Positions 33,169 to 42,480 of a stretch of 49,280 nt of DNA are shown here, one piece after another. The DNA comes from VFZS01 sp964353255. Lineage in GTDB: Bacteria > Acidobacteriota > Terriglobia > Bryobacterales > Bryobacteraceae. A program made the position numbers and the translations under genes. The notes beneath the pieces are model-generated. The model saw only the letters and a program-made list of their open reading frames with translations, searched no databases and had not been told where the DNA came from. Each line of letters starts with the position of its first letter. Position 1 is the stretch's first letter. The DNA lies in assembly GCA_964353255.1 (NCBI GenBank), contig CAYGVJ010000017.1:1-49280 (forward strand). Direction: 5' to 3'.

Positions 33169-36100
33169 TCATCTCGGTGCAGCCACCACCCGCACCGGGC
33201 CGATCAGCCCGGAGCGCAGCTTTTCGGCCTCGCGCAGGATGTTGCCGTCATGCCACCAGCGGCTGATGGGCCGTGAGATGGCCCCGTCGAAGATGTTCCA
33301 GCGCATCTGGTTGGCCAGCAGGTTGGCGACGATGATCACGAGCTGATTGTCGCCCGGATGCGCCAAGGCCGTGATGTCCACACGGTACGGCGGCCATGCC
33401 AGAGTGCCCGCCAGCTTGCCGTTAACCCAGACCTCTCCCGTGTAGCAGACTTCTCCGAGATCGAGCGCCAGCTTGCTCCCGCGCAGAGCGGCGGGAAGCT
33501 GGAACGTGGCGCTGTAGACGCCGCGGCCGGAGTACCAGTCGAGCCCCACATCGCGCCAGTCGCCCAGCCGGCCCGGGCCTTTCGAGCAGTGAAAGGCCAA
33601 CGGCCGTTGGAGGCCGTCCGAGGCTTGAGCCAGAGTTACCTTCAGAAGAAGTTGTGACCCCTGCGGCAGCAGGATTCTACCGCCGCTCGCCTTCAGCGGC
33701 TGCTCGCCGAGGAACACCTCGTAGCGGCCGCGGACCTCCGGCGCCTCCAGCCACTGCGCGCCCGGCGGAACCGGCACCCGGTACCAGCCCACCGCGGGCA
33801 GCAGCTTCTCGTCGCGCCCGGAGGTCGGTTCGCCCCATTTGCCGAGGGGCGGAAAAGCGAACTCAAAGGCGGGCAACGGCGGCCGGCCCGGAGCGGTCAC
33901 CGTCCAATCGCCGCCGCTGCGAATCGCCAGCCTGCGGCCGTTCGGGCAGCGAATCTCTCCCTGAGCCAGCAGATAGCCGTTGCCCCGCACTGTGATCTCG
34001 ATGCGGTTCTTGCCGGCGAGCACAGGTAGCCGGTTCAGCGACATCGGTCCGCTGCCTGAGCCGACCTGCGCGCCGTTCCACTGGCATTCCACCGCGCCAT
34101 CCGCCACCAGATCGAGCTGCGCCGATTCCGGCTCGAAGGCTACATCAAGGTCCTTGCTGAACCGCAGATCTGCGCCAGCCAGTTCCCCTGGATGACGACC
34201 CGCATAGAAGTACCGCGTGATCCAGGCGGCGTCCCACGCTGAAAGGTAGCGCGCCGCGCCCTTCGCTGGATTCAACGGATCGCTCACTTTGACCCTTCGC
34301 CAGGGCCGGTCGCCCTTCTCGATCCGGAATTCGGCGACGGGCACCTCCAACTTCGTCTCGCCGGGATCCGACTTCCAGACGTAGTCGAGCTCGGTTGGCG
34401 CAACCTGGAACGTCCACGGGCCTTTCAGCTCGATTGCCGGCGAAGGCGCCGGCTTCGTCGCAACGTCCGGCGCTGCGCGCGCGGCGCGGTCGAACACCAC
34501 GAAGTAAGCTTCCCACGGCTGAAAATCGAGGCTCAGAGTGCTGCCGGCGGGAAGCGCCGTGCTCTCCCCGGTCTCCGGACTCCATCGCTCCGCTCCCCCG
34601 GTCGCCGCAAAACGAATTCGCGCTGACACCGGCCGGCGCTCCGAGTTGGCGAGGAAGTATATGTCTTTGTCTCCGGCACGCCTGTGGTAGTAGCGGAGCG
34701 CCGGGCCGTCACTCTCCTCCACCCGCACGTCCGGCGGAACCGCCGAACGCAGCCAGCGGGTCAGCTCCTCGGAGCTTTGCGCGCCCCCCGGAAACAGCTT
34801 TTCGGAAATTCGGATGACTTCCGGATCGTCAGCCCCGTTCTCTGCCGAGTGCCGGGGCGTGGCGCCGAGCGCCGCCACCTTCAAACCTGTTCCGGCAAGC
34901 TCCGCAATGCGACGGTATGCGGCCAGCGACACGGTCCTCGTTTCCGGAAGCACCAGCACCCGGTAGGATTCCGCGCCGATCTTCGCCCGGCCTCCGGCGC
35001 GCGGCGCGGCGCGGACGATGCTGTCGGTGTCAACCAAGTCGCAATCCAACTGCTCTCGCACGAGCCGATCCACCAGCGTTACAACCGCGGGTTCTCCCGG
35101 CGGCCGCAAGGTGATGCCGCGGCTCCAGACCTCCTCGACCGGGTACTGCACCGCGATGTCGGCCACGTGCTCGCCCTGGCTGCCCAGCCACGACAGCCGC
35201 CGCGTGTAATCTGCCAGCTTCTTGAAGTACTTCCAGTAGGGGTTCTGGTAGAACCACGAGTTGGGCCAGTCGTCCATGCCCTCTGGCGTGTCCAGGGCGT
35301 AGTGGAACAGGTGGAACACGAAGGAGTTGATCCCGTAAACCGCGAGCATGTTCACGCCGTAGCGCGCCTGGTCCAGGGTGACGGTCCAGCCCGCGCCGCC
35401 GAGCGCCTCGACCATAGCGCGCGGCTTGCCGTAAACATGGGTCACCGAGCTCAGTTGTTTCGGTTTCCAGGAGCCGATCACGCGCGGAAACGTGTAGCGG
35501 AAGTCTTCGTTGTCGGTGCCCGGCACTTGCGGATGCCGCCAGGTTCGGAAGTAATCGCCCTGATCGTAGATGTTATACAGGTCCTCGTTAGTGTGGCCTG
35601 TAAGTTTGAGGTTGTGGCGCGCGCACCACTCGGACAGTTGCCGGAACCAGGCGTCCGCATAAAGCTGGGTGAGTTCCGCGAAGTAGTCACAGCGGACCTT
35701 GATCGTCTCCGGGCCGCCGTCGAGAAACAACAGGGGCAATGCCTTCCGCAGTTCGTAGCCCTTGGCGGCGCGGAAACGTTCCTCGAGCAGCGGATCCCAG
35801 GCCAGAGTGATGTTGTAGATCTCGTCGAAGAACGAGCCCGGGATGGCCTTGCCGAAGTGCGGCGAGAAGCGCCTCGCGTACTGCTCGTAAGTGTTGTTGA
35901 TGAACTCCTTGACGGCGTCGGGGTTCAGGTAGTTCGGCAAGGGCTGCGCGCGGCGGACAGGCTCCAGAACCGAGATCCGCCACTCGCCCTCGGGAACCCG
36001 CCACTGGCTCAGGCCCGTGAGATCGGTCAGGCTCGCCGCGTCGATCCGGGTCTCCGCGGTCTTGCGCGCGGCGATGACGAACTTGGCCTGAGGAAACTCC

Positions 36101-36537
36101 AGGCGGATGTTCGCCGGCCCCCGCACGTCCTGCCACCGGTGCGATAGCCCCATGGCGGTGTACCGCTCGGGATTGGCGGCGCGGGTGCGGCCTCCGGCGT
36201 CTCCGCTGGGCCATTTGTCCTCGTCGTAGATCCACGCGCGAAAGCCGACCTTTTCGGCGTGCTCGACGCTGGTCTTCACGGCTTCCCAGAAGCCGTCGGA
36301 GAAGTACGGCGTGCGGCTTTGGTCCAGGCCGTCGCGAGCGTGCATGTAAGCGCCGTAGACGCCCTTATCGACCAGTTGGTCGATCTGCCAGACGAGCTTG
36401 TCGCGCTCGAGCGCGCTGTTCCAGGACCACAGCGGCTCGATCGAGTACTCGCGGGGCGGGTCGCGGAAGAGCTCCTTCAGACGGTCTTTCGCGGCGCCGT
36501 GTGCAGACGCAGCCGCACCGGCCAGCGCGAGGCACAA
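33169..36537 (-). CDS. GH106-like alpha-L-rhamnosidase
   Basis: About 1,122 residues. The N-terminal region (FRDPPREYSIEPLWSWNSAL, QIDQLVDKGVYGAYMHARDG, FRAWIYDEDKWPSGDAGG) matches GH106-type enzymes. SWCARHNLKLTGHTNEDL and VPGTDNEDFRYTFPRVIG hold candidate acid/base carboxylates. C-terminal beta-sandwich modules follow, ending in SRPISRWWHDGNILREAEKL. GH106 enzymes remove L-rhamnose from pectic rhamnogalacturonan. The start is poor: the only in-frame option after the upstream gene's TGA is a TTG at 36537, which cuts the signal peptide short, while the frame LIKNAAAALLCLALAGAAAS before it looks like a complete leader lacking a start codon. The first gene-proximal codons may have mutated. Confidence 0.8.
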   Translation of the reverse strand: MCLALAGAAASAHGAAKDRLKELFRDPPREYSIEPLWSWNSALERDKLVWQIDQLVDKGVYGAYMHARDGLDQSRTPYFSDGFWEAVKTSVEHAEKVGFRAWIYDEDKWPSGDAGGRTRAANPERYTAMGLSHRWQDVRGPANIRLEFPQAKFVIAARKTAETRIDAASLTDLTGLSQWRVPEGEWRISVLEPVRRAQPLPNYLNPDAVKEFINNTYEQYARRFSPHFGKAIPGSFFDEIYNITLAWDPLLEERFRAAKGYELRKALPLLFLDGGPETIKVRCDYFAELTQLYADAWFRQLSEWCARHNLKLTGHTNEDLYNIYDQGDYFRTWRHPQVPGTDNEDFRYTFPRVIGSWKPKQLSSVTHVYGKPRAMVEALGGAGWTVTLDQARYGVNMLAVYGINSFVFHLFHYALDTPEGMDDWPNSWFYQNPYWKYFKKLADYTRRLSWLGSQGEHVADIAVQYPVEEVWSRGITLRPPGEPAVVTLVDRLVREQLDCDLVDTDSIVRAAPRAGGRAKIGAESYRVLVLPETRTVSLAAYRRIAELAGTGLKVAALGATPRHSAENGADDPEVIRISEKLFPGGAQSSEELTRWLRSAVPPDVRVEESDGPALRYYHRRAGDKDIYFLANSERRPVSARIRFAATGGAERWSPETGESTALPAGSTLSLDFQPWEAYFVVFDRAARAAPDVATKPAPSPAIELKGPWTFQVAPTELDYVWKSDPGETKLEVPVAEFRIEKGDRPWRRVKVSDPLNPAKGAARYLSAWDAAWITRYFYAGRHPGELAGADLRFSKDLDVAFEPESAQLDLVADGAVECQWNGAQVGSGSGPMSLNRLPVLAGKNRIEITVRGNGYLLAQGEIRCPNGRRLAIRSGGDWTVTAPGRPPLPAFEFAFPPLGKWGEPTSGRDEKLLPAVGWYRVPVPPGAQWLEAPEVRGRYEVFLGEQPLKASGGRILLPQGSQLLLKVTLAQASDGLQRPLAFHCSKGPGRLGDWRDVGLDWYSGRGVYSATFQLPAALRGSKLALDLGEVCYTGEVWVNGKLAGTLAWPPYRVDITALAHPGDNQLVIIVANLLANQMRWNIFDGAISRPISRWWHDGNILREAEKLRSGLIGPVRVVAAPR

Positions 36538-36565
36538 TAAAGCCGCCGCAGCATTCTTTATAAGG

Positions 36566-37981
36566 TCAGATCCCGACTACGGGCACGTTCACCAGCTCGC
36601 CGAGCTTCGCAATCGCGGCCCGAAGGTGCCCGACTCCAAGCGCACAGTGATGCGTGGGGCCTTCCTGGCACCACCGGTTCACGAACTCCCGCGGCCCCAG
36701 GGGGAACCGCAGGCGGGAATTCGTGTTGCCGATGCGGAGAATTGGGCCGGGGATGGACTCGCCTTCCGCGGTAAGCATCTTCAGCTTGCCCTCCGCGGTC
36801 TCGGTCATCCCCAGCAGCGTGACCGGCCCGATCTTAACGTTGAACTCGACGCTGACCCCGTATCCGCGCTTCCCGTGGTACAGGCCCAGCCCCCGCAGCA
36901 CCGGCCGCCGGTCGCTGATGGCCAAATGGGCCGGACCGTCGTGGCCCATCAGCAAGAAGTTGTCGCGGAAATCCATGGCGTAGAACTCCGTGTAGGAGCC
37001 ACCGACGCCGAAGCGGTCCAGGATCAGCATGGCCAGGCAGGTCTTCAGATCGCCCTCGCCGCTGGCGGGTATGCCGCGGGCGGTCAGCAGGGAGTTGCCT
37101 AGAATCAGACCCGCGCCCAGCCGCTCGTAGCGGTTGCCGTCCAGGCCGCGGTAGTAGTAGGTCAGCCCGTTCAGATCGAAGCGCTCCACCAGCCGGTCGA
37201 GCCCGCAGGCTACCTGCGCCCCCCAGTGCAGATCCTCCTCGGCCACGTTTTCCAGAGTGAATATCTCGCGCGTGACGGCCAGCTTGGCGGCCAGCTCGGC
37301 GTTGGTCACCGCGTTGACGCACTGGTCGAGATCGCACATTTCCAACACCTCGATGTGTGCCCCGGTCTGCGCGGTGATCATGGTGAAGTCCGAGTACATG
37401 TCGAGCATGCCCGGATAGGTGTGGCCCAGGAAGCCGATCCGGCTGCTGCGCAGCGCGTTGGCCACCGCGGCGGCCCGGCACCATTCCTCGATCGCCCCCC
37501 AGGCCTCCGGGTCGTCGCCGAGCATGCCGGAGACGACGCGGAAGCGGACCCCGGCGCGCGTGAAAGCGTTGGAGATCTCCGGGACGCAGCAGGCGGAGCA
37601 GTTGGCCAGCCATTCGCCGGTGTCCGTGTTCTCGTAATCCAGCGCGGCCACCGGCTGGAGGTTGAGCACCAGTACCGGGACCTTGGCGCGCTGCACCACC
37701 GGCAGCACCTGCGAAGAGGTCGCGTAGGTGGCCACGTAGCAGACGATCAGATCGAGGTCCGAGGAGGCGAACTTCCGGCCCGCTTCAGCCGCGGCGGGCG
37801 CGGTGTCCACCAACCCCGCGGAGACGATCTCGACGCCCAGTGCAGCCAGCTTCGCCTCGACCAGGCTCTGGTAGCCCTCCAAGCGTTCCTTCAGGCCCGG
37901 GAACTGCGGCCAGTACGCGGCCAGGCCGATGCCGAATACGCCGATCCTGCCGGCGCACCTGTGCACGGTCACATCGCTCAT
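36566..37981 (-). CDS. L-arabinose/L-fucose isomerase-family protein
   Basis: 471 residues, cytoplasmic. IGVFGIGLAAYWPQFPGLKE begins the family's N-terminal Rossmann-like domain, and VPVLVLNLQP and SSRIGFLGHTYPGMLDMYSD belong to the substrate-binding part. The Mn2+-binding set expected in arabinose isomerases is visible: GEGD, YTEFYAMDF, MGHDGPAH and THHCALG. Members interconvert aldoses and ketoses such as L-arabinose/L-ribulose or L-fucose/L-fuculose. Beside a rhamnosidase and galactosidases, a role in using sugars freed from pectin is likely. Only a few dozen bases separate it from the rhamnosidase-like gene downstream. Confidence 0.82.
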   Translation of the reverse strand: MSDVTVHRCAGRIGVFGIGLAAYWPQFPGLKERLEGYQSLVEAKLAALGVEIVSAGLVDTAPAAAEAGRKFASSDLDLIVCYVATYATSSQVLPVVQRAKVPVLVLNLQPVAALDYENTDTGEWLANCSACCVPEISNAFTRAGVRFRVVSGMLGDDPEAWGAIEEWCRAAAVANALRSSRIGFLGHTYPGMLDMYSDFTMITAQTGAHIEVLEMCDLDQCVNAVTNAELAAKLAVTREIFTLENVAEEDLHWGAQVACGLDRLVERFDLNGLTYYYRGLDGNRYERLGAGLILGNSLLTARGIPASGEGDLKTCLAMLILDRFGVGGSYTEFYAMDFRDNFLLMGHDGPAHLAISDRRPVLRGLGLYHGKRGYGVSVEFNVKIGPVTLLGMTETAEGKLKMLTAEGESIPGPILRIGNTNSRLRFPLGPREFVNRWCQEGPTHHCALGVGHLRAAIAKLGELVNVPVVGI

Positions 37982-38020
37982 GGGCCAATAGTATCGAATC
38001 CCGGGATTCCCGGCGCGCCG

Positions 38021-38914
38021 CTATTTCTTCTCGGTCAGTTCCAGGTAGATGACCTCGAGGAAGCTCGGGAAGCGCGGGGCGGGCTGACCCGGCGCGCCTG
38101 CGACGCCGAAGGCGGTCTTGATCTCGTCCAGAGATTTCCCTTGCTGGACCAGCGCCTTGACCTTGGCCTGCTTCTCCTCGATGGAGGTCAGCAGCGCCTG
38201 GATGTCGGCCTTCTTCAGCGGGTCGCTGTGACCGGAGATGAACGTGTCGGCCTTCAGCGCGAGGATGCTTTTCAGGACCTGGACCAAGCCGAACGAGGTG
38301 CCGCCTTTCTGGCGGTGGATGAGCGGGTCGCGGCCGGTGAAGGCCAGATCGCCGATGAAGGCAATCCTCTGGCCGGGGAGAAGGACAATCAGATCGCCGC
38401 TGGTGTGCGCCGGGCCGAAGTAGAGCAGGTCCAGGCGTGCGCCGGCGATATTCAGCCGCCGGTTGCCGGGGAACGTCTCGCCCGGCAGATAGGGAACCAG
38501 CGCGCTCATCTTAGGGCTCTTGAAGGCTTCCTCCATGTCTTTCCGGGTGTTGGCGTGGGCGACGATGGGCAAGCCTTTGGGAAAACCGGACAACCCGTTG
38601 ACATGGTCGCCATCGCTGTGAGTAAGCACAATGTGTTTCACCGGATTCGGCGTGAGCTTGCCGATCTCGGCCAGCATCGCTTTGGCCGCCTCTTCGGTCA
38701 TCTTGGCGTCGATGACGACGACCTCTTTCTTGCCGATGACAAAACCCGTGTTCGCGCCGGCTCCGCCTTTGATCCAGTAGACGCCATCCCTAAGCTGCAC
38801 GGCCCCAGGTGCCGCGGGCGGCGGCTTCGGCGCCGGGGTGGTCTGAGCCTGGGCCGCGGCCGCCAGGCAGGTGAGACCAGCGATCGCTACGATTCGAGTG
38901 ATTCGATGGGCCAT
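38021..38914 (-). CDS. Secreted metallo-beta-lactamase-fold hydrolase
   Basis: 297 residues with a signal peptide (IVAIAGLTCLAAAAQAQ) and a Pro-rich linker. The metal motif is THSDGDHVNG, i.e. H-x-D-x-D-H in place of H-x-H-x-D-H, so the second histidine is an aspartate. Downstream metal ligands appear in GPAHTSGDLIVL, IAFIGDLAFTG and ISGHSDP. The protein family is quinoprotein-relay/SoxH-like, and substrates are unknown. Nothing in its sequence links it to sugar use; it may simply sit within the carbohydrate block. Confidence 0.83.
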   Translation of the reverse strand: MAHRITRIVAIAGLTCLAAAAQAQTTPAPKPPPAAPGAVQLRDGVYWIKGGAGANTGFVIGKKEVVVIDAKMTEEAAKAMLAEIGKLTPNPVKHIVLTHSDGDHVNGLSGFPKGLPIVAHANTRKDMEEAFKSPKMSALVPYLPGETFPGNRRLNIAGARLDLLYFGPAHTSGDLIVLLPGQRIAFIGDLAFTGRDPLIHRQKGGTSFGLVQVLKSILALKADTFISGHSDPLKKADIQALLTSIEEKQAKVKALVQQGKSLDEIKTAFGVAGAPGQPAPRFPSFLEVIYLELTEKK

Positions 38915-39011
38915 GGTCTGAGCTCCTCTTCTCTCCTGTTGGGCACGACCAGTATACCCTGGACGGGCTTCGCCGGGGGATTGCGTGTCGTCGCCGGCAC
39001 CGTGAAGCAGG

Positions 39012-40385
39012 CTACTTTTCCGCCAGCCCCGTGACGCCGCGGCAGTCTTTCAAGGCGACGCGGCTGCCGTCGGCCGCCTTGACGCGCGTGTTGACGAAGG
39101 TCCAGTTCTCGGCGTTCTGAATGGCCCCGGCGGTCTTGGCCTCGATCTCGACGTTCGTGAAGCGAAAGTCCCTCAACGGCGCGTCCAAGTAAGCCCTCAC
39201 GGCGAAGGCCCGCTGAGCCCCGGTCGCCTTGATGTCGGAGATCCGGACATCCCGGAAATGCGGCAGCCCCATTTCCGGGGGCACTGGCTGAGTCAGCACC
39301 TTCCAGTAGTCGGGCACGTCCTGGACTCCCTCCGGCAGGCGGCCGTAGCTGTAGCTGGGGTTCCAGTTCAGGTCGATGCTTACCGGCGTCGGCACACCCT
39401 GCATGTCCAGGTTGCGGATCACGATGTTCTGGATCGTGCCGCCCCGCGTTCTCGCCGATTTGAACAGGATGCCGTTGGGCACCGGCCGCAGCACCTGGAG
39501 CCTGTATACTTCCACGTCGCGGATTCCGCCGGAGGTCTCGCTTCCGATGGTGATTCCGGCGGCCCCGCCCCGGATGACGCAGTCCCGCACCACAACCTTC
39601 CGCGTCGGGCGGTTCACCCGCAAGCCGTCGGCGTCCCTGCCGGCCTTGAGGCACAGCGCGTCATCGTTACATTCGATGTCGCAGCGCTGGACCAGGACGT
39701 TGGAGGAGGAGGCCACGTCGATGCCGTCCGTGCTGGGGCCGCGGCCGTCCGTGTTGTTGCGGATGATGAGGCCATCCACGGTCACCCGGTCGGAATAGCA
39801 GATGTGCACCGTCCAGAAGCCCGGGCGCTTCAGCGTCACCCCCTGCAAGTTCACGTTGGAGGACTCATAGACTTGGATCAGCCGCACCCGCTTGCAGTCG
39901 TAGTCCACCGCCCAGCGCAACCCCTTGGCCTCGTACTCCTTGCGCATCGCCCAGTACTTGTCCCACCAGAGCTTGCCGTTGCCGTCGATGACGCCCCGCC
40001 CGGAGATCTGCACGTTGGATTGCTGGCAGACGTTGATCAGCGCCGCCGGCCACGTCATCTCGATACCTGCAATGCGCGTCCGCATGTCCGGGTAGGCCGA
40101 GGGGTCCTGCACGCCACGGATCTCCACTCCCTCATCCAAGCGCAGATGAGTGCCCGACTTCAGAAACAACGCCCCGGTCAAATACACGCCGGGCTTGAAG
40201 ACCACCGTGCCCTTCCGGGGCGCCGCCGCGTCGATCGCTTTCTGGATCGCCGCCGTATCAAGGGTCTTGCCATCTCCTCTGGCTCCGTAGTCGCCGGCCC
40301 GAAACTCCGCTGCCTGCGCGCTCGCCAACGCCAGAAGTACCCCAAGCGCCGCGATGGGGCTTCCGCCGGTTGTCCTTGCTTTCAT
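39012..40385 (-). CDS. Glycoside hydrolase family 28 (polygalacturonase-like)
   Basis: 457 residues from the ATG at 40385 (AGGA upstream); an ATG at 40406 is an alternative. A signal peptide (IAALGVLLALASAQA) leads into the pectin-lyase beta helix: YGARGDGKTLDTAAIQKAID is the classic opening. Catalytic aspartates are in STDGIDV and NDDALCLK. The third GH28 motif, normally GHG, reads GGAAGITIGSE, so its histidine is absent. ILFKSARTRGG corresponds to the R-x-K motif. Family members cut galacturonan or related pectic chains, and some use the altered motif for other uronides. Periplasmic or secreted. Confidence 0.87.
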   Translation of the reverse strand: MKARTTGGSPIAALGVLLALASAQAAEFRAGDYGARGDGKTLDTAAIQKAIDAAAPRKGTVVFKPGVYLTGALFLKSGTHLRLDEGVEIRGVQDPSAYPDMRTRIAGIEMTWPAALINVCQQSNVQISGRGVIDGNGKLWWDKYWAMRKEYEAKGLRWAVDYDCKRVRLIQVYESSNVNLQGVTLKRPGFWTVHICYSDRVTVDGLIIRNNTDGRGPSTDGIDVASSSNVLVQRCDIECNDDALCLKAGRDADGLRVNRPTRKVVVRDCVIRGGAAGITIGSETSGGIRDVEVYRLQVLRPVPNGILFKSARTRGGTIQNIVIRNLDMQGVPTPVSIDLNWNPSYSYGRLPEGVQDVPDYWKVLTQPVPPEMGLPHFRDVRISDIKATGAQRAFAVRAYLDAPLRDFRFTNVEIEAKTAGAIQNAENWTFVNTRVKAADGSRVALKDCRGVTGLAEK

Positions 40386-40517
40386 TAGATCTGTCCTGCT
40401 GGTCATTCTCGTCGGTTGTCTCGTTTTCGGGTTTGGGGTCAGGGGTGTGGTTCCCTGAACGGCAAACTGTGGGTAAGCTGGCTGTCTCAGCCGAGGGCTC
40501 TACCCCCATTCCCCATC

Positions 40518-42473
40518 CTAATTGTAGCGGGGCTTATCGCTGGACGGAATCGCTTTGCCGTTTTTCAGATCGTACATGCGCCGGTGGGCTTGCTTCGCGG
40601 CGTCCACGAGTTCCTGATAGGGCAGATCGATCACGTTGATGAATCCGTAGTTCAATCGCTCTCCGTCGGATGGGCGTCCGGTCGGCAGATCGTCCACCAT
40701 CTGGAACCAGTGCGTACCGATGATGTAGGGGTTCGCGGCGGAATTCTCCACGTAGTAACGGTACGCTTTGCCACGCTCGGCGTAGTCCCTCACCTTGTGC
40801 CCCCCGTAGAAAAGTCCCTGCATGCCGCGGCCGGGAGTGCACGCGGTGAACTCGCCAATGAGTACCGGCCTGCCTGAAACTTCGGCGAATCGCTTGACGT
40901 TCGCCGGGTCCGGCATGAACTCGCGCGAATAGATATTCACGCTGAACGTGTCAAACAGCCGGCTCATCTCCACCCAGCGGTTGTCCGGGTTTTCCGCGAA
41001 GCGGATGCCGAGCACCAGATGATTCGGATCGTGCCGCCTGAGCGCGGCTGTAATTACCTCGAAGTACCGCCGCGCGCAGGTGTACGCAAAGTCATCCTTG
41101 ACCCGCTGCTCGTTTCCCGGGTTGCTCTTCAGGAGTTCCTGTAGCCTGGCCTTGGTGGCGGACGGCTCCGGGTCGGCGAGCAGCATGTCCGGCCACGGAG
41201 TCAACGAGCCGAAGCTGCGCGCCCAATGCGGCTCGTTCCCGATGAACCAGCCGACCAGGTTCGGATCGTTCTTCAAAGGCGTGAGCTGGCGGCCCGCCGC
41301 GGCATCAACGTTTTCCTCGAATGTTTTCGAGAATACGTCGGGGAAGTCCCAGGGGAACGGGAAGATCTTCTTCGTCTCCCATCCTTGCAGCGGGATGACG
41401 TACGGCATGCCCGAACTCGTGGCGACGTCGTAATCCGACCAGTTTGCCACGGTGTTGAAACCCCAGCTCTTCAGCCGCGCAATCGTGTGCTCCCGCCATT
41501 TGGATTCCCATCCTTCGCCGAAACGGTTCATGATGTTGGCGGTGTAGAAGGAAACGACCTTGCCGGGCCTGAGCCAGGCGGGACCATCCGGCGGCAGTTG
41601 CTCGAACAGATACTCGCGGCGCGTCACATCCGTGCCGTAGCTGCCCTGCTTGTATCCCACAAGGTCCATGCCGGCCGAGAAGAAGGGGTGTCCATGCGGA
41701 TCGACGAAGATCCAACGCCCAGCGGCCTTTTCGACGCGAAAGAACCCCGTTGCTCGCAGCACCCGGCTCTTGTCGCCGCCTAATGGACAGAAGCCGAAGT
41801 CGGTGGGTTCCACCGTATCCGCATCCCAGAGGGCACGGAGTTCCTGGGCCGTATGCGCCTTGCGGGGCCAGTTTTCGGGTATCCATTGGCCATAGCTGTC
41901 GATCAGGGGTTTCTTGTCTATGATGTCGTCGTCGACTACGTCGTCGCGCAGCGTGAAATCGTAAATCGTGATTTGCGATGGCTGGCTCGGGTACCGCATC
42001 CGCAGCAGCACCTCTTCGACATTCTTGAAAGTGAAGAGACGTTGCGGCCAGACTTTGTATCCGAGTGGAACCAGTGGGCTCATGACCCGCGTCTGAATAA
42101 ATGCGTCAAACGGGATCACCCCCGAAATCCGGATGCCGGGCAGCGGCTCCATGACAAAAGCCTTGGTGAGCGCACCGTCGGAAAAGCCGATGGACACCGT
42201 TTCGACGCTGGTGGCTTGAAAGGTGTAATGGATCGAGCGGTAGGCGCTCCAATCCGCCGGCCATCCCAGCGCCCGCACCGGAATGCGCACCTCCGGCTCG
42301 CCGGCCGTGTAGGCAAACGTGAACGTCAGGGCCTTGCTGGCCGGGTCCTGAAACACAGACGCATTCCTGGCCGCGCACTTCGCAAGGTCGGCGCGCGTGA
42401 GCCGCGCGAACAGATCGATCTCTTGCGCGCCGGCCGCGCTCACCAGGGCAATGGCAAAGACGAATCGCAGCAT
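40518..42473 (-). CDS. Clan GH-A glycosidase, beta-agarase-like
   Basis: 651 residues from the ATG at 42473 (GAGG five bases upstream); the ATG at 42497 would overlap the preceding gene. The signal peptide is FVFAIALVSAAGAQ. A carbohydrate-binding-like beta domain (residues ~20-190) precedes a TIM barrel that begins GFFRVEKAAGRWIFVDPHGH and PFFSAG, typical of agarase-annotated proteins. The acid/base Glu is in GWFIGNEPHWA and the nucleophile Glu in VLIGEFT. Substrate is uncertain; in soil bacteria such enzymes act on galactose-containing glycans rather than agar. It follows the GH42 gene by eight bases. Confidence 0.75.
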   Translation of the reverse strand: MLRFVFAIALVSAAGAQEIDLFARLTRADLAKCAARNASVFQDPASKALTFTFAYTAGEPEVRIPVRALGWPADWSAYRSIHYTFQATSVETVSIGFSDGALTKAFVMEPLPGIRISGVIPFDAFIQTRVMSPLVPLGYKVWPQRLFTFKNVEEVLLRMRYPSQPSQITIYDFTLRDDVVDDDIIDKKPLIDSYGQWIPENWPRKAHTAQELRALWDADTVEPTDFGFCPLGGDKSRVLRATGFFRVEKAAGRWIFVDPHGHPFFSAGMDLVGYKQGSYGTDVTRREYLFEQLPPDGPAWLRPGKVVSFYTANIMNRFGEGWESKWREHTIARLKSWGFNTVANWSDYDVATSSGMPYVIPLQGWETKKIFPFPWDFPDVFSKTFEENVDAAAGRQLTPLKNDPNLVGWFIGNEPHWARSFGSLTPWPDMLLADPEPSATKARLQELLKSNPGNEQRVKDDFAYTCARRYFEVITAALRRHDPNHLVLGIRFAENPDNRWVEMSRLFDTFSVNIYSREFMPDPANVKRFAEVSGRPVLIGEFTACTPGRGMQGLFYGGHKVRDYAERGKAYRYYVENSAANPYIIGTHWFQMVDDLPTGRPSDGERLNYGFINVIDLPYQELVDAAKQAHRRMYDLKNGKAIPSSDKPRYN

Positions 42474-42480
42474 ATGCGCC

